In this document: positions 43,029-51,978 of the stretch, piece by piece
Layout of the letters: every line of letters starts with the position of its first letter
Position numbering within the stretch: position 1 is the first letter of the stretch
DNA from: Bacteroidales bacterium UBA3824
GTDB taxonomy: Bacteria; Bacteroidota; Bacteroidia; Bacteroidales; UBA3824
Assembly: GCA_002393195.1 (NCBI GenBank)
Contig: DGIK01000210.1
Span: forward strand, 41,426 to 105,425
Direction: 5' to 3'
DNA length: 64,000 bases
Position numbers and translations under genes: made by a program
Notes under the pieces: model-generated
Told to the model about the DNA's origin: nothing
Database searches by the model: none
The model's input: only the letters and a program-made list of their open reading frames with translations

Positions 43029-45497
43029 ATGCCAAAGAAAATAATATACTCCGCAAGCCTGCAAGACTACCGGCCGCTCATTTGGTACGGTACGCCGGTT
43101 TATGAACGCTATTCGCAATTGTACGGTCTCCTCGCAGAAGGGCTCGGCGCAGAATACGCCGAACTCTTTGCCGAACCCCTCGTGCAAAACACAAAAGCCA
43201 CGTGGCTAAGCGGTTACATTACAAAAGGAACTGAGTTTACAAAACTAAACGCCGAGCGTCAGGAGTATTTCAGGGGCAGGTTGCAATCTATGATCAATAG
43301 AATAAAGGCCTTCGCCAACGAACTCAAAACCGACGCCGACCCGCACCGCAAGGAGTTTGGCGAACTCTTGGAAATGGCGGCGGAAGTGCCGGGATTGGAG
43401 TGCGTGATGATAGAAGACGAAAAGATTGTACTCGTGGCGTGGGGTTTCAGCAGCGAGAAGAGTTTCCGCGAAAATTTCAAACTCGACAACAAAATCTCCA
43501 AGCCCATCACCGACGAACCCGCGCCAGTGGTCGCCGTGCCGTCCGCTGTTGAAAGCAACGCTTCAACTCAACCGCCGCAACAGCCTGCACAACCGACTGT
43601 TACAAGTCAGACGCCACCACCGTCCAACACGCCTACCGCGCCGCCACAACCGCGCCTTTCAACATCGTCCGCAGGCACTCCGCCGCCCCCTCCCCCACCC
43701 CAAAACGAAACCAAACGCAAAGGGCTTCCTTGGTGGCTGTGGTTTTTGCTCGGCATATTGGTTGCCACGATAGTTTTTTTTGTGTTGAAGGGTTGTAGCG
43801 ATAATAAAGATAATAACGCCAACAACCCTGACAATCAACCAAATGCAGACGTTCCAGAAATCCCAATACACGACAATCCCGTAGTGCCGCCCATCGACAC
43901 CACTAAGATTATCGTGGACCCCGACGACCCCGGCAAACGCCGCATACTCTCCGACAAGGTGAACGTAGCCCTCGCAAAGGGCGCGGACGTGATGGAATTT
44001 GCCAATCAACTCCACGAAAAATACAGCAACGAAACGAGCATAGTATTCTGCGACACCACAATAAAACTGCTCCAAATCCAAGTGCCTGACGGAGAATGGA
44101 AACAATGGATCGACAGTCTGAAAAAATTTACAAATGTAAAACTTGCTTTCCCAAACACTCTGTTTGAAGAAAGCCTCATCGGCGACATCAACGATCCCGA
44201 CATCAACGTCAGAGAAAAATCGTGGTTCCTCGACGTAGTGGAGGCGCGCAAGGCGTGGGCTGTTACCACTGGCAGCCAAGATGTAATTGTAGCCATAGCC
44301 GACAATGGATTTGACCTGAGGCACAAGGAGTTTGAGGGCAAAATCATCAAGCCTTACAACGTAAACACCGGCGACGACAATGTAAGCGTAGTGCGCGTAG
44401 AAGGTGGCGAACACGGCACGCACGTAGCAGGCACAGCAGTTGCCAATAGCAACGACGCCGGCATCTGCGGCATCGCGCCCGACTGCAAACTAATGCCCAT
44501 ACAACTCGGCGACCAAAACGGCGAGATGCAGAGCCTCGGCATCGTGGCGGGCATATTGTACGCCATCCACCACGACGCCAACGTCATCAACCTCTCCCTC
44601 GGCACTTATTTTGGCGAACTCACGCCGCAGGAGCAGCAGATGCTCATCAACGATTATTACAAGGACGAAGCGATATTTTGGAACGACCTATTCCAATTTG
44701 CCATCGACGAAGACTGCGTAGTGGTAGTGGCTGCCGGCAACGAAAACATCCTCGCCGGATGCGACGCATTCGCCCGCAGCAACAAGATACTCGTGGTATC
44801 GGCATACCAGCCCATCAACAACCGTCCAAAAGCCGACTTCTCCAACCACGGCAAATACGCCAACATCTCCGCGCCGGGCGTACAAATCTATTCTTCCGTC
44901 CCCGGCAACCAGTTTGGATTCCTCGACGGCACATCGATGGCAAGCCCCATCGTAACGGGTGCTGTGGCATTGTTGAAATCCAAATACCCCAACCTCAAGG
45001 CACAGGAAATAATCTCGATACTCAAAAAGACCGCCAAACCATTGCAGTCGCGCCCGGAAATCGGTCCATTGCTGCAAATATTCCAGGCGTTGCAATACGC
45101 AAGCAACGGCGAACTTTTGGTAATCCCCGACGACGCCAAGGACGATTCGTTTGCAAAGGGCAATTGGCAATCCACCACCGACCTTGTGAGCAGCGAAAGA
45201 CCAGACGTCGCCGTAGAAATCCACTTCCAAATCAACGGCAACGGCTCGGGAACAGTTTGTTACAAGGAAGCCACTGGCAACCAGTACTGCGCCCCGCTCA
45301 CGGTAACTTTTGAGGACGGCAAACTGATTATGATACAGAAAGATGAAGCCAACAACTCCAACGACCCCAACGACGAACTCTTCTACGACCCCTGCACATT
45401 CACCTGCAAACAGGACGGCGGCAGCAGCGGCGCAGAGTGCCTCGCCACGTGGGACGAAGAGTACGGCGCAGTAGACTTCCGTATGGTGAAAAAATAA
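43029..45497 (+). CDS. Membrane-anchored subtilase (S8) with novel shared N-terminal domain
   Basis: 822 residues. Residues 1-155 form a domain shared with the proteins at 46314 and 48858 (LFAEPL at 46-51, VAWGF at 136-140). A Pro/Gln/Thr-rich linker (160-225) with a run of prolines leads to one membrane segment (234-254). Beyond it come a propeptide-like domain (about 305-385), the S8 catalytic domain with Asp425 (VAIADNGFD), His462 (EHGTHVAGT), Asn571 (AAGNEN) and Ser636 (DGTSMASP), and a C-terminal beta-rich domain (about 705-822) with several Cys. There is no signal peptide, so the first domain should be cytoplasmic and the protease extracytoplasmic. Head of the cluster 43029-51922. Confidence 0.92.
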   Translation: MPKKIIYSASLQDYRPLIWYGTPVYERYSQLYGLLAEGLGAEYAELFAEPLVQNTKATWLSGYITKGTEFTKLNAERQEYFRGRLQSMINRIKAFANELKTDADPHRKEFGELLEMAAEVPGLECVMIEDEKIVLVAWGFSSEKSFRENFKLDNKISKPITDEPAPVVAVPSAVESNASTQPPQQPAQPTVTSQTPPPSNTPTAPPQPRLSTSSAGTPPPPPPPQNETKRKGLPWWLWFLLGILVATIVFFVLKGCSDNKDNNANNPDNQPNADVPEIPIHDNPVVPPIDTTKIIVDPDDPGKRRILSDKVNVALAKGADVMEFANQLHEKYSNETSIVFCDTTIKLLQIQVPDGEWKQWIDSLKKFTNVKLAFPNTLFEESLIGDINDPDINVREKSWFLDVVEARKAWAVTTGSQDVIVAIADNGFDLRHKEFEGKIIKPYNVNTGDDNVSVVRVEGGEHGTHVAGTAVANSNDAGICGIAPDCKLMPIQLGDQNGEMQSLGIVAGILYAIHHDANVINLSLGTYFGELTPQEQQMLINDYYKDEAIFWNDLFQFAIDEDCVVVVAAGNENILAGCDAFARSNKILVVSAYQPINNRPKADFSNHGKYANISAPGVQIYSSVPGNQFGFLDGTSMASPIVTGAVALLKSKYPNLKAQEIISILKKTAKPLQSRPEIGPLLQIFQALQYASNGELLVIPDDAKDDSFAKGNWQSTTDLVSSERPDVAVEIHFQINGNGSGTVCYKEATGNQYCAPLTVTFEDGKLIMIQKDEANNSNDPNDELFYDPCTFTCKQDGGSSGAECLATWDEEYGAVDFRMVKK

Positions 45498-45535
45498 TTT
45501 AACATATTTTAATACATAAATTCAAAATTCATCAT

Positions 45536-45543
45536 TATATTTG
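45536..45543 (+). promoter_or_regulatory. -7 box of the PIN toxin-antitoxin-like pair
   Basis: TATATTTG, 16 nt before the ATG at 45560; -33 element not seen. Confidence 0.4.
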
Positions 45544-45559
45544 CAAAAAACATTAAGCA

Positions 45560-45742
45560 ATGACAACAGAAAAACAGAAACTAATAGAAAAGGAGCGCAA
45601 AGGCGTTCTCGAATTGCTCTTGCAGAAAAACGGCTTGAAGCGGAAAGAACTTGTGGATTCGCTTTTGGGCATTTGGGTTGCAAGTTGGGTTGACACGCTC
45701 ACAGAGGACGAAAAGAAACAGTTTCCGCATTTGGTGTTTTGA
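45560..45742 (+). CDS. Small putative antitoxin of a PIN-domain pair
   Basis: 60 residues, charged and helical at the start (KQKLIEKERKGVLELLLQKN), then a Trp-containing segment (LLGIWVASWVDTLTEDEK). It ends 3 nt before a PIN-domain gene and has its own -7 box, so by position it is the likely antitoxin. I do not recognise a DNA-binding fold; the call rests on context and size. Confidence 0.65.
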   Translation: MTTEKQKLIEKERKGVLELLLQKNGLKRKELVDSLLGIWVASWVDTLTEDEKKQFPHLVF

Positions 45743-45745
45743 GTT

Positions 45746-46189
45746 ATGACGAGAATTGCACAAATATTAAACTCTAACCATATTTTTGTGGATACAAATG
45801 TTCTTGTAGGCGGTTATAGTGGCGATGCTCGGTATCAAAATGATGCTGAGTGTCTGCATTATCTCTATTCGCTTGCAGGCAAGCGACTTTACATATCGTC
45901 ACTGAGCGTGGCGCAACTCATATCCACGTTTCAAAAGAGAAAATCTAATGAAGAAATCATAAACATAGTACGTGATTTGCAGCATCGTTTCATTATCATC
46001 GATTTCACAAACAACGACATTAATGCTGCCATTGCAGCAACAGGGGATGACATTGAGGACAATGTGCAGTATGTGTTGGCAAAGAAACAGAAGTGTCGAA
46101 TTATAATTACCAACAATTATAAAGATTATCGCGCCTTTCAAAGTGTTCAAGTGTTCAAACCTACAAATGTAAGGCGAATACCCAAATAA
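45746..46189 (+). CDS. PIN-domain protein, probable VapC/PIN_3-type toxin
   Basis: 147 residues. HIFVDTNVLVGGY gives the first PIN aspartate (Asp16), DDIEDNVQYVLAKK the third acidic cluster (Asp105), and ITNNYKDYRAF the last (Asp127). The position usually held by Glu is Gln57 in LYISSLSVAQLIS, as in PIN_3-like proteins where this residue varies; activity may therefore differ from classic VapC RNases. It pairs with the small gene 3 nt upstream. The pair interrupts the subtilase cluster. Confidence 0.78.
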   Translation: MTRIAQILNSNHIFVDTNVLVGGYSGDARYQNDAECLHYLYSLAGKRLYISSLSVAQLISTFQKRKSNEEIINIVRDLQHRFIIIDFTNNDINAAIAATGDDIEDNVQYVLAKKQKCRIIITNNYKDYRAFQSVQVFKPTNVRRIPK

Positions 46190-46313
46190 TAAAAAAACAA
46201 AATTTTCAATATAAAATTTTACAAAAAATATTTTTTCCTTTCAACAAAAAAGCATTATCTTTACCGAATATTTCAAACGTCAAGAATACTACATTCAAAA
46301 ATTAAACATATAA

Positions 46314-48845
46314 ATGAGCCAACCAATAATAACAACTGATATTTCGCAGATAAGGCCGGTCTTTGCGGACGGTGCAGGCGAGAATATCAAGAGATATACG
46401 CAACTAAAACAGATGTTCCGCACGGGCAAGGAATACGCCGTGCTTGCGGAGCCAATGCTCGACGGTCCAAACAAAATCACCTGGCACACCGAGTTTGAGG
46501 GCACGCCCGCCCCGTTCAACAAACTCACCGAAGACGAGCGCGAGGCAGCCAAGGGACGCATCAAATTTCAGGTAAACCAACTGTACAAGTCGGTATTCAA
46601 ACAACTGTACCGCAGCGATATGTCGGACGTCGCCGATATGTTTGGTGTAATCGACTCCTGCATCGAAATCCCCGACTACGACAACATCTACCGCATCCAG
46701 AAGCCCGACGGCAAGAGCAACTACGTCCTCATCAAGTGGGGCTTCATCAGCGACGACTTCAACGCGCAGACCGAACTCGTGAAAAAACTCGTGCCTACCA
46801 AGGTGGACACAGTGCGCATCAAGGTAATCAAAAACACCAAAGTAGCGCCCAACGAACCCGTCACTGTAATCTACAAGGGACGCAAGTTGGAACTCACCAC
46901 CGACGGCAAGGGCTTCGTCGTATTGGAGGACATCCCGCTCGGCGACAAATTCTCCGCATACGCCGAAGACAAGGATTCCACCACCGACTACATCTGCGAC
47001 GGCAGCGACGAGTACCACCTCCTCATCGGCACAAGGAGCGCAGATATGAATTTTGTAATTACCGACGCATCGGGACAGCCCATCGCCGACACCGACGTAT
47101 CGTTCACCTACGACGGCAGGACATATTTCGAGACCACCGACAGCCAGGGGCGCATCCGTCTTCGCGACATCGCCGAAGGCACGGTAGTAGAATGTAAGCA
47201 GCGCAACACCGCCAAATCATTCGTCTGCGACATCAACCAGCGCGAATACCTCTTTGAGGGCGAGCGTCCTGTGGCTGAGATAGATGTAGCCGTAATGAAC
47301 GAAAACGGCGAAGGAGTGCCGGGCATCGACGTCAAATTCACCTACAACGACAAGAGCCTCAGCGTATCCACCGACCGCAACGGCAAGGTGTCAATCGACA
47401 ATATGCCGCCCGACACCGAATTTGAGATAGAGTGCAGCGGCAACAAGTACCAGACCGTATCCACGCGCCTCACGACGCACGAGGGTCTCAATATGACCGA
47501 AATCAAAATCAAAAAGGTATCCACCAAAGGCTCGATGACCATCAAGGTAGTTGACGAAAGCGGTATGCCGATAGCCAACACCCTCGTCCGCTGCGAGACC
47601 GACGACTTCCGCCAGGAACACTACACCAACGAATCGGGCGAAATCTCATTGGAGCAGGTAAGTTACAATTCCAACGTGGTTTGTACGCAGATAATCAACG
47701 GATTGGGTTCTCACAGGCACACATTCACATTCGTGCCGTTGCAGACCAACTACGTCCTCAAAGGTATGAAAATACTCGCCGACGTTACCGACCTCTGCAT
47801 CCACGTCACCAACAAGAAGAAAGAAGTGGTGCCCAACCTCCGCATCACCATCGACGACAGGCACAATTTCATCAACCGCATCACCGACAAGGACGGCGAC
47901 ATCCATGTCCAGGGGCTCGAACGCGGCAAATCGTACAACATCTCCACCGAATACGACGGCAAGAGCACCGAACTCACTTACATACCGCAACAGCCGCAGG
48001 AACGCCTCAACCTCCAAGTTGGCAGAAACAACATCGGATTCCTCCTCTGGTTGATACCGCTCATCGGTCTTTTGGCTTGGCTGATTGTTGCGATTATCAT
48101 CCCAAAAATCTCCGAGATGATGAACAGCGCAATCATCGTGGAAGACACCACCACGCAAAACAAGCCCGACACCACCAACATCGTCCCCATCGTACAAGAA
48201 CCCGAGCCAGAGCCAATCAAAGGCATCCTACTCACCATCAAGGACGGCAAGACGGGCGAAGCAGTATCCGGCGCAAAGATAAAACTCGAATACGGCAAGA
48301 CCAAACTCGACGCCGTATCAGACTCCCTCGGCAAATTCAACTTTGAAAACGTGCCGATGGACGACTCTACATTGCAGGTGAAAGTAACCGTAACAGCCGA
48401 CGGCCGCCAAGACTACACGACGTCGTTTATGTACACGCCAGAAAAGGTAATCGAACTCCTCGAAACCTCATTCGACTCAAACGACATCCCCGTAGATTGC
48501 GGCACAAAGATAGAATCTAAGGGCTACCACTCCACCATCCGCACCGTAAATGTCAAAGTGCCAAAAGGCAAGCTGACAATTGGTTTTGCGACATTCTACA
48601 TCGGCGACGAGATGATTGTCTATAAAGGCAAGGCTTCCGAAATATCCGAAGACAAGGTAATCTTCCGCACAGATGGTTTCATCAAGACCAATTGGAAGAC
48701 CTTCGTATTTGATTACGACACGCCCGACGGCATCATCACCGTGCGCATCAACGGCGGCGACAACTCAAAGACGCAGTGGTACTTCAAGGTATTCTGCCCG
48801 ACCGCGCCCGCCAAGCCAAAGACGTCAAATACAACAACGAAATAA
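46314..48845 (+). CDS. Large membrane protein: shared N-terminal domain plus Cna-B-like repeats
   Basis: 843 residues, no signal peptide. Residues 1-160 are the domain shared with the subtilase (VLAEPM, ITWH, CIEIPDY, IKWGF). Then come five beta-sandwich repeats of about 80 residues (165-565) with the pattern V.D..G.P...V.....G......T...G.I....L..G; examples are FVITDASGQPIADTDVSFTY and IKVVDESGMPIANTLVRCET. A membrane segment (about 575-597, FLLWLIPLIGLLAWLIVAII) follows, one more repeat beyond it (about 625-710) and a C-terminal beta domain. If the N-terminus is inside, five repeats are cytoplasmic and one is outside, which is odd for this fold. A degenerate -7 box (TATCTTTA) lies near 46256. 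Confidence 0.85.
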   Translation: MSQPIITTDISQIRPVFADGAGENIKRYTQLKQMFRTGKEYAVLAEPMLDGPNKITWHTEFEGTPAPFNKLTEDEREAAKGRIKFQVNQLYKSVFKQLYRSDMSDVADMFGVIDSCIEIPDYDNIYRIQKPDGKSNYVLIKWGFISDDFNAQTELVKKLVPTKVDTVRIKVIKNTKVAPNEPVTVIYKGRKLELTTDGKGFVVLEDIPLGDKFSAYAEDKDSTTDYICDGSDEYHLLIGTRSADMNFVITDASGQPIADTDVSFTYDGRTYFETTDSQGRIRLRDIAEGTVVECKQRNTAKSFVCDINQREYLFEGERPVAEIDVAVMNENGEGVPGIDVKFTYNDKSLSVSTDRNGKVSIDNMPPDTEFEIECSGNKYQTVSTRLTTHEGLNMTEIKIKKVSTKGSMTIKVVDESGMPIANTLVRCETDDFRQEHYTNESGEISLEQVSYNSNVVCTQIINGLGSHRHTFTFVPLQTNYVLKGMKILADVTDLCIHVTNKKKEVVPNLRITIDDRHNFINRITDKDGDIHVQGLERGKSYNISTEYDGKSTELTYIPQQPQERLNLQVGRNNIGFLLWLIPLIGLLAWLIVAIIIPKISEMMNSAIIVEDTTTQNKPDTTNIVPIVQEPEPEPIKGILLTIKDGKTGEAVSGAKIKLEYGKTKLDAVSDSLGKFNFENVPMDDSTLQVKVTVTADGRQDYTTSFMYTPEKVIELLETSFDSNDIPVDCGTKIESKGYHSTIRTVNVKVPKGKLTIGFATFYIGDEMIVYKGKASEISEDKVIFRTDGFIKTNWKTFVFDYDTPDGIITVRINGGDNSKTQWYFKVFCPTAPAKPKTSNTTTK

Positions 48846-48857
48846 AACTCAACGACA

Positions 48858-50036
48858 ATGAACATCGTATCCACCAAAGAAATTTCGGACATCCGCTACC
48901 TGCTCGGCAGTTCGGTGACAGCACCAAACATGTACCGGCAGATAAGGGCAACGTTCCCCGATTCCAACGTCTATATGATATTCGCCGAGCCAATCGTATT
49001 GGAGGACGGAAGGAAGATAGCGTGGTCGAGCAGTTACCCGGGCGGAGCGGTCTGCTACTCGCGGCTGTCCGACGAGGACAAGAGCGAGGCGCAGGACATC
49101 CTCAGCCGCGATATGAACGCACTCGTAAACGCCGTCAAGAAGTTCAACGACAATTCCATCGTGGAATTCATGAACAACTGTATGGAAATCCCCACGCTTG
49201 ACGATGTTTACCTTGTGGGCGCGGGACCCGACCGCCACGCCGTAATCACAGAATGGGGTTTTGTACCCGATACGCCGGGCGCGGAGAAGGGATTGCTCAT
49301 CAAATTCCTCAATATCAGGAAAATTCCGATGAAATTCAGCGTTGTCTATAACGACGACCTCACGCCCGCGCCATTCGAGGACGTTCTCTTTGAAGTGGAC
49401 GGCAAGCCAATGTCAGCCAAGAGCGACGCAGAAGGCGTCATCACCCTCGAAAAAATCAAGGAAAACGCATTCGTGAAGGCTTGGGACGCCCAGGACGACG
49501 AGAAGAAGACCTTGCAGACCTACAATTGCTACCCCGACGGCAAATACACCATTAAGGTAATCCCCAAGGGCGATATGAAGGTGCAGGTTGTTGATCAGGA
49601 CGGCAACATCCAATCCAACGTAACATTCCTCTTCACCTACAACGAGCAGACCATCCAAGCAGTCTCCAACGCCGACGGCATCATCACCATCGAGCGTCTC
49701 AAAAACGGCACCAAGGTAGAGGCATACCAAAACGGCGAAACAGGCACTCGCGAAAACCTGAACACATTCATTTTTGACCGCAAGACACCACTATATAAAA
49801 TAGTATTGCCGGTGATTAAAGTGGCTGAGCCTACTCCCCCGCCGCCGCCACCGCCACCGGAGACGCACAATATGCGTTTCAAGGTAGTTGACGAGAAAAA
49901 CAACGTCGTAAAGAGCGCGGAAATCACCGTCAAATACAACGGCAAGACCGAAACCCTCTGGACCGACGCAGAAGGCTACGCTGAACTCAAAGACGTACCC
50001 CTCGGCACCGTCGTAGAGGCCAAGGCAAAAAAATAA
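48858..50036 (+). CDS. Shared N-terminal domain protein with three Cna-B-like repeats, no TM segment
   Basis: 392 residues. The shared domain covers 1-155 (IFAEPI, KIAWSSSYPG, CMEIPTLDD, TEWGF). Three beta-sandwich repeats follow (about 158-235, 236-315 and 333-392), with a proline run (PPPPPPPP) before the last one. There is neither signal peptide nor membrane segment, so a cytoplasmic protein is predicted, unlike its two relatives. It starts 12 nt after the 46314 gene and is surely co-transcribed. The C-terminus stops at the end of a repeat (AKAKK), so it may be complete. Function unknown; a scaffold or adaptor role is inferred. Confidence 0.85.
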   Translation: MNIVSTKEISDIRYLLGSSVTAPNMYRQIRATFPDSNVYMIFAEPIVLEDGRKIAWSSSYPGGAVCYSRLSDEDKSEAQDILSRDMNALVNAVKKFNDNSIVEFMNNCMEIPTLDDVYLVGAGPDRHAVITEWGFVPDTPGAEKGLLIKFLNIRKIPMKFSVVYNDDLTPAPFEDVLFEVDGKPMSAKSDAEGVITLEKIKENAFVKAWDAQDDEKKTLQTYNCYPDGKYTIKVIPKGDMKVQVVDQDGNIQSNVTFLFTYNEQTIQAVSNADGIITIERLKNGTKVEAYQNGETGTRENLNTFIFDRKTPLYKIVLPVIKVAEPTPPPPPPPPETHNMRFKVVDEKNNVVKSAEITVKYNGKTETLWTDAEGYAELKDVPLGTVVEAKAKK

Positions 50037-50067
50037 TTTACTCTCGCCAAAAATTACAAGAATGGCC

Positions 50068-50119
50068 AAGAATTAAAAGAATTTTTTATCGTCGTAGAAA
50101 AAAAATTCTTTTAATTCTT
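50068..50119. repeat. AT-rich long inverted repeat (hairpin)
   Basis: AAGAATTAAAAGAATTTTTT (50068-50087) pairs with its inverse at 50098-50119 around a 10-nt loop, a stem of about 20 bp. It lies in the 158-nt gap inside the subtilase cluster. CGCC-GCAA-GGCG (50152-50163) is a second small hairpin. It may end some transcripts before the last gene, or be an interspersed element. Confidence 0.7.
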
Positions 50120-50194
50120 TATAATTCTTTAAATTTTTGGATACAAAACCCGACGCCGCAAGGCGTTGTCTAACAGTTTGTTTCATTTAATTAT

Positions 50195-51922
50195 ATGCAA
50201 AAAATGGAAGGACAAGGCACATTCGTCAATAGTGGAAATGATTCCGAATTTGTGGTAACTGTAAGAGGACGGCATTACAGGTGGCTGTGGTTGTTGTTGC
50301 TGTTGCTGCTGCCATTGCTGTTGTTATTGAGATTCGACAAGGACGTGGCGTTCGAGACCCTTGACAGCAAGGACAACAAGGCGGTTGGCAATGTCAACCT
50401 TGATTTCTATTATGTCGATTATGCTTTGATAAAAACCAATCCTTTCAGATTTTTTGCAACGGATACCATAAAACTTAACGGACAAACTGCACAGGATGGA
50501 AAATTGACGTTTACAAATGTATCATATACTTTATTTTCAGTGATTTTCCACTCCGGCGCAGAGACCACGGTAAAGGCGTCCGCCCACTGTGCCGCGTCCG
50601 ACACGTTGCACCCAAAATTTGCCATTTTGCAAGACGCTCTGCCATACCACGTCGGCATCGGTTTCGACAGGGCAGATTTGATTTTCAAGGTAATAGATAA
50701 GGATGACAATCAGCCACTTGCAGGGGCGGATGTTGAAGTAACAGTTGAAGGTGATGCCAAACGCCTTACCACCGACCCCGCCGGATACGTTGCCATCGAC
50801 GGCGTAATAAGGTGCGGCGATGTAGCCGTCAACGCCCAAAAAGAGGGCTATATCGGCGACACAATCAAGGCAGACGTTGCAACTATCCTCCAAGGCGAAC
50901 ACAACGCCACATTGCTCCTGAAACCCGGCAAAGGCATTGTTTCGTTCACCGTAGTTGACCTCGAAAACGAACAGCCCATCGCCAACGCCACCGCAAAACT
51001 CATCATCAACGGCGAATCTACAAGCATTACCACCAACACCAACGGCGTTGGCAAAGGCTATTTTGAAAACGTCAGCGCAAAGAATCAGTTTGAACTCGAA
51101 TTCTCGCGTCAATATTACCATGATACTTTAAGCAAGAAGTGCAAAGTACCTGAGTTTGAACGCCTTAAAGACAGCGACAAAATTTTTAAGATGCGACCCG
51201 AAAAAGGCAACCTCGTATTCCGCAACATCGACTCCATTACAAGCAAGCCAATAGCGGGCGCGGCAAACCATATTTTCATCAACGGCGACGACAAAGGAAC
51301 GCTATATTCCAACCGTCAAGGCTGCTTTACAATTGGCAACATCGGCGTCAACGACGAAATCAAGATAGAGGCCACCGCCGCGCAATACAAGCCCCGCACC
51401 GCCTCCATCAAGGGCAGCGACGCTATGTCCAACAATCAGCACAAGCGCGACGTCGTTATGGAACCCAAGCAAATATTTGTAAACTTACAACCGCCGACCC
51501 GCAACTGTGGCGTACATTTCTCCGGCACGTTGCTCTCCGACACCAAAGTACAGGGGCACATCTCCAAAATCTACGAGCCAGACATCTACGGCGAGTACGT
51601 TGGCGACGGTCGGTATGCCAACAATCAAGCCGCCTTCCCGAAAGCGGTCAAATATACCTTTGACGCCATCGCGGTTGACAAGGGCACTCACCTCAAAGTA
51701 TATAGCAAGCCCAACTTCCAAGGCGAGGTACTCCTCGACGTTTCAGGGCCTTACCTCATCAACAATGTCAAGTGGAAAAACGAATCCCGCATCAAGGACT
51801 TCATCACCAAGACCTTCTCCCCCGAATTTGAGACCAACTACCCCAAATCCTGCCGCCATTGGTCAGAATCCAATATGAACGCCTGGGACTTCGGCTCTGT
51901 GGTGATTACGTGCGACAAATAA
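50195..51922 (+). CDS. Membrane protein with beta-sandwich repeats and beta/gamma-crystallin-like C-terminus
   Basis: 575 residues. A short N-terminal tail precedes one membrane segment (about 29-46, WLWLLLLLLLPLLLLL). Beyond it are about four Cna-B/carboxypeptidase-regulatory-like repeats (FKVIDKDDNQPLAGADVEVT, FTVVDLENEQPIANATAKLI, FRNIDSITSKPIAGAANHIF). Near 485-530 HLKVYSKPNFQGEVLLDVSG resembles a beta/gamma-crystallin motif, a fold that often binds calcium. The shared N-terminal domain of its three upstream neighbours' family is absent. The last 50 residues carry several Trp and Cys (CRHWSESNMNAWDFGS). Last gene of the cluster, closed by a terminator. Confidence 0.83.
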   Translation: MQKMEGQGTFVNSGNDSEFVVTVRGRHYRWLWLLLLLLLPLLLLLRFDKDVAFETLDSKDNKAVGNVNLDFYYVDYALIKTNPFRFFATDTIKLNGQTAQDGKLTFTNVSYTLFSVIFHSGAETTVKASAHCAASDTLHPKFAILQDALPYHVGIGFDRADLIFKVIDKDDNQPLAGADVEVTVEGDAKRLTTDPAGYVAIDGVIRCGDVAVNAQKEGYIGDTIKADVATILQGEHNATLLLKPGKGIVSFTVVDLENEQPIANATAKLIINGESTSITTNTNGVGKGYFENVSAKNQFELEFSRQYYHDTLSKKCKVPEFERLKDSDKIFKMRPEKGNLVFRNIDSITSKPIAGAANHIFINGDDKGTLYSNRQGCFTIGNIGVNDEIKIEATAAQYKPRTASIKGSDAMSNNQHKRDVVMEPKQIFVNLQPPTRNCGVHFSGTLLSDTKVQGHISKIYEPDIYGEYVGDGRYANNQAAFPKAVKYTFDAIAVDKGTHLKVYSKPNFQGEVLLDVSGPYLINNVKWKNESRIKDFITKTFSPEFETNYPKSCRHWSESNMNAWDFGSVVITCDK

Positions 51923-51956
51923 TCCCCGACGCCTGCAAAATTCAGCATCGGGGATT
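51921..51956 (+). terminator. Terminator of the subtilase cluster
   Basis: AATCCCCGA (51921-51929) pairs with TCGGGGATT (51948-51956), a 9-bp GC-rich stem starting at the stop codon, followed by TCATTATTTT. Also lies just past the convergent DUF4249 gene. Confidence 0.75.
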
Positions 51957-51978
51957 CATTATTTTCCTCAAACAAATT

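Noticed and set aside
43660..43800. Proline/glycine-rich low-complexity frames opposite the subtilase linker
   Set aside because: They arise from the CCN-rich DNA that encodes the subtilase proline linker on the + strand.
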